DNA from: Huintestinicola sp050874005
GTDB taxonomy: Bacteria > Bacillota > Clostridia > Oscillospirales > Ruminococcaceae
DNA length: 64,000 nucleotides
Reading direction: 5' to 3'
Assembly (NCBI RefSeq): GCF_050874005.1
Contig: NZ_JBNMJV010000001.1
Coordinates: forward strand, 62,001-126,000
The stretch's first letter is position 1; the number at the start of each line of letters is the position of its first letter. The translations under genes were made by a program, and so were the position numbers. A model generated the notes under the pieces. The model was not told the origin of the DNA. It worked only from the letters and a program-made list of their open reading frames with translations, and made no database searches. This document shows, one piece after another, positions 61,428-64,000 of the stretch.

Positions 61428-61820
61428 TCACCCTTTTCGGTATATGCAATAATCGTCAAAACCGTGATTTTCAAAATAGAACATCACATCAAGCTCGCCC
61501 GAATAATATTTGCACCATTTCCTTTTTGAATATCTTTCTTTATAAAAAGTGTTTACATTTCGGATAAAATAAATATATTCGGTATCAGTAACTTTGCATT
61601 GTGGATACTTGAATGGCTGTCCCTTTTTATCAAGTTTAACACCTTTATTCACTTTTGTCAATGACTTTTTGCGTTTTTTGTTTTTTCTGATACTATCATC
61701 GAAATCAAATTGACCGTTTTTCTTTCGGTTTTGCCCTTTAAACCTCACTTCCATCGCTCTCAACTCACCGATACACCGCTCAGAAGGGAGAATATAAGCA
61801 GAAGTAGTATATTTGTTCAT
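61428..61820 (-). CDS. Basic protein of unknown function, phage-remnant region
   Basis: A 130-residue protein. The middle is strongly basic (RKNKKRKKSLTKVNKGVKLD), the end is Tyr-rich (FYFENHGFDDYCIYRKG). I see no known domain. The basic stretch could bind nucleic acid. Preceded by GGGGGAATG context. AT-rich like its neighbour; in the same direction as the terminase fragment. Confidence 0.55.
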   Translation of the reverse strand: MNKYTTSAYILPSERCIGELRAMEVRFKGQNRKKNGQFDFDDSIRKNKKRKKSLTKVNKGVKLDKKGQPFKYPQCKVTDTEYIYFIRNVNTFYKERYSKRKWCKYYSGELDVMFYFENHGFDDYCIYRKG

Positions 61821-61838
61821 AACATTCCCCCTATTCTG

Positions 61839-61955
61839 TCAATCAAACAAATTCGACTTCCTGTGCATAAAATCATAGCACTCGTTAAGAAACTCCTTGC
61901 CCTTGCCGTCCGCCCTGTTCAGCACCTTGAATTTAACAGCGTCCGCAAGGAGCAT
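61839..61955 (-). pseudogene. C-terminal fragment of a phage-like gene
   Basis: A 38-residue open frame from ATG 61955: MLLADAVKFKVLNRADGKGK, then EFLNECYDFMHRKSNLFD. The frame stays open upstream to a stop at 61978 (LDVLDYR), with no ribosome site, so the front is lost. Coding-like but too short to name. It is the left-most (upstream) piece of the phage remnant. Confidence 0.4.
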
Positions 61956-62095
61956 ACGGTAATCAAGAACATCAAGCTATGATATTTCCGGAAAGATCAC
62001 TTATATCCTCTCAGCTTTTTTGCTGATAAGCCGGACTGAGAGGCGTTATAACGGTGGGTTTTATTTCCCCGGGATATATTTTTTACAAAAAAGTA

Positions 62096-62124
62096 GTGAC
62101 AAAATCAAAATAATGGTATATAAT
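62096..62124 (+). promoter_or_regulatory. metG promoter
   Basis: GTGACA, 17-base spacer, TATAAT (62119-62124), 43 bases before the GTG start. The leader is too short for a T-box or S-box. A CCTCTCAG/CTGAGAGG hairpin at 62007-62043 lies upstream. Confidence 0.6.
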
Positions 62125-62166
62125 AGTAAGTGTTATGATTTTATACGACGAAAGGCAGGAATTATC

Positions 62167-64000
62167 GTGTCAAAGAAACCCTTCTACATTACTACCCCTA
62201 TATATTATCCGTCGGGCAATCCCCATATCGGTCACTGCTATACTACAGTTGCCTGCGACTCTATCGCCCGTTACAGACGAATGCAGGGCTATGACGTGAT
62301 GTTTCTCACCGGAACGGACGAGCACGGTCAGAAGATCGAGCAGAAAGCCGCCGAGAAAGGCGTTACTCCCAAGGAATATGTTGACGAGATAGTGGCTGTT
62401 TTCAAAAATCTCTGGTCGTATATGAATATAAGCTACGACCGCTATATCCGTACCACCGACGATTATCACGTTAAGACCGTTCAGACCATTTTCAAGGCTC
62501 TGTACGACAAGGGATATATCTACAAGGGCGAATACAAGGGAAAATACTGCACTCCCTGCGAGAGCTTCTGGACCGAGTCTCAGCTTGACGAGAACGGCAA
62601 GTGTCCCGAATGTCACAGAGATGTGGTTGAGGCTAAGGAAGAGGCGTATTTCTTCAAGATGTCTCCTTTTGCGGACAGGATTGAAAAGCTGCTAACAGAG
62701 ACGGATTATTTACAGCCTAAGACAAGAGCGGTGGAGCTTGTTAACAACTTCATCAAGCCCGGTCTTGAGGACCTTTGTGTTTCGAGGACAAGCTTTAAGT
62801 GGGGCATTCCCGTTACATTTGATGAGGGTCACGTGGTTTATGTTTGGATAGATGCGCTTTCCAACTATATCTCCGCTCTTGGCTATGAGAATGAGGCTTA
62901 TGATGACTTCGAAAAATTCTGGCCTGCGGACGTTCATATGGTGGCTAAGGATATTATGCGTTTCCACGCTATTATCTGGCCTGCTATGCTTATGGCGCTG
63001 GAGCTTCCTCTGCCTAAGCATTTGGCTGTTCACGGCTGGATAACCTTCAACGGTCAGAAAATGAGTAAATCTCTCGGAAATGTGGTTGACCCGCTGGTTC
63101 TGGGCGAGAGATATGGTGCAGACGCTATCAGATATCACATTCTCCGTGAAATGGCTCTCGGTGCGGACAGTTCATTCTCCAATGAGATTATGATAAACCG
63201 CATAAACTCCGACCTTGCAAACGACCTCGGAAACCTTGTTTCGAGAACTGTTGCTATGGTGGTGAAATATTTTGACGGCACTCTTCCTACCCAAAAGCAG
63301 TCCGACCCTATGGACGACGAGCTTATTAGTATGGCAACGGCTCTGAGGGGTATTGTTGACGAGTGCATTGACAATACTACGCTGAACATTGCTCTTGCGG
63401 AGATATTCAAGGTCATTTCCAGGGCGAACAAGTACATTGACGAGACTGCTCCCTGGGTGCTTGCTAAGGACGAGGCTAACAAGCCGAGACTTGCGGCTGT
63501 GCTTTATAATCTGCTTGAGGCTATCAGAATTTCCACATCTCTGCTCAGCGCATTTATGCCCTCCACTATGCCTAAGATCTGGGAGCAGATAGGTGCGACT
63601 GCAGATGATGTAAGCTATGAGAATGCTGACAAGTTCGGCGTTCTTCCTCAGAATATCACGGTTCACAAGGGCGATATCATATTCCCTCGTATTGATGTTG
63701 ACAAGGAAATTGAGGAGCTTAATGCGCTCATTACCGCTCAGGCTGAAAAGGCAAAGGCTGAGCAGGACAAGGACGGGGCTAATCTTGAGCCTCTTGCGGA
63801 CATTATCGGAATTGATGATTTCTTCAAGGCTGATCTGCGTATTGCCGAGGTAAAGAGCTGCGAGAAAATTCCCAAAGCTAAGAAGCTTTTAAAGCTTATG
63901 CTTGATGACGGCTTCGGCGAGAGACAGGTGGTTTCGGGCATTGCTAAATGGTATGCTCCCGAGGACCTTATCGGAAAGAAGGTCATTCTTGTGGCTAATC
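62167..64000 (+). CDS. metG: Methionyl-tRNA synthetase (partial at window edge)
   Basis: Charges tRNA-Met with methionine. Starts with GTG at 62167 after GGCAGGA and runs past the end (611 residues seen). The catalytic core has ITTPIYYPSGNPHIGH (HIGH motif near the N-terminus) and KMSKSLGN near 298. A zinc-type knob is marked by CTPCESF and CPECHRDV. The C-terminal EMAP/Trbp-like tRNA-binding domain begins about IIGIDDFFKADLRIAEVKSC and is cut by the window edge. No frameshift is seen. Confidence 0.97.
   Translation, partial: MSKKPFYITTPIYYPSGNPHIGHCYTTVACDSIARYRRMQGYDVMFLTGTDEHGQKIEQKAAEKGVTPKEYVDEIVAVFKNLWSYMNISYDRYIRTTDDYHVKTVQTIFKALYDKGYIYKGEYKGKYCTPCESFWTESQLDENGKCPECHRDVVEAKEEAYFFKMSPFADRIEKLLTETDYLQPKTRAVELVNNFIKPGLEDLCVSRTSFKWGIPVTFDEGHVVYVWIDALSNYISALGYENEAYDDFEKFWPADVHMVAKDIMRFHAIIWPAMLMALELPLPKHLAVHGWITFNGQKMSKSLGNVVDPLVLGERYGADAIRYHILREMALGADSSFSNEIMINRINSDLANDLGNLVSRTVAMVVKYFDGTLPTQKQSDPMDDELISMATALRGIVDECIDNTTLNIALAEIFKVISRANKYIDETAPWVLAKDEANKPRLAAVLYNLLEAIRISTSLLSAFMPSTMPKIWEQIGATADDVSYENADKFGVLPQNITVHKGDIIFPRIDVDKEIEELNALITAQAEKAKAEQDKDGANLEPLADIIGIDDFFKADLRIAEVKSCEKIPKAKKLLKLMLDDGFGERQVVSGIAKWYAPEDLIGKKVILVAN

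Noticed and set aside
62125..62166. T-box or S-box before metG
   Set aside because: The leader is only about 40 bases, too short for either.
1..64000. tRNA and rRNA genes
   Set aside because: No cloverleaf with a T-loop GTTCRA pattern and no rRNA core text was recognised by eye; a tRNAscan run would settle it.

Overview
The window reads as chromosomal DNA of an anaerobic, fibre-using Firmicute of the Oscillospiraceae, most like Ruminococcus (an inference). The signs are strong AGGAGG-type ribosome sites, sigma-A promoters, many U-tailed hairpin terminators, pyruvate phosphate dikinase, an FeFe-hydrogenase-like sensor, cell-wall-binding repeats, GH26 and GH51 glycosidases, and a large secreted protein with CxxC modules. 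No rRNA, tRNA or CRISPR array was recognised. metG runs off the right edge.

Layout. 0-5 kb: a small DUF4250 gene, then an McrBC restriction pair, a macro-domain/HTH protein and a VWA protein. 5-11 kb: cell-wall-binding protein, alanine racemase, SLOG protein, orphan solute-binding lipoprotein and a sortase-type surface protein. 11-17 kb is an accessory stretch: BspA-like LRR remnant, toxin-antitoxin pair with a frameshifted YafQ-type toxin, chemotaxis receptor, TipA-like MerR regulator with its 19-bp-spacer promoter, and an XRE regulator divergent from a mini-protein and an acidic-repeat lipoprotein. 17-33 kb is mostly core: pentapeptide protein, ppdK, glmU, prs, pth, mfd, a c-di-GMP protein, pfkA and a CAT-like acetyltransferase. 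33-46 kb: membrane protein, deformylase-like protein, trmO, FapA-like protein, an operon of DUF218 / StiP-PELOTA / HAD / GH26, tyrA, Uma2, pseudouridine synthase, asnB and RNase Z. 46-58 kb: the 1273-residue secreted protein, an operon ending in GH51 arabinofuranosidase and DUF6171, a structured MITE-like element, and a paired EAL protein and sensor-GGDEF protein. 58-64 kb: hydrogenase-like sensor, palindromic repeats, a small phage remnant and metG.

How it fits together. Plant polysaccharide use is represented by GH26 (mannan) and GH51 (arabinan/arabinoxylan), with pfkA and ppdK on glycolysis. Three c-di-GMP proteins and a chemoreceptor point to surface or motility control. The least ordinary items are: two copies of a short repeat family, one inserted in frame inside a Uma2 protein; a hairpin-rich element with terminal inverted repeats that appears to have split and duplicated a terminator; an EVE-type McrB whose 5' half differs in base composition from its 3' half; a frameshifted toxin at an A7 tract; and the StiP-PELOTA/HAD pair away from any ter genes.
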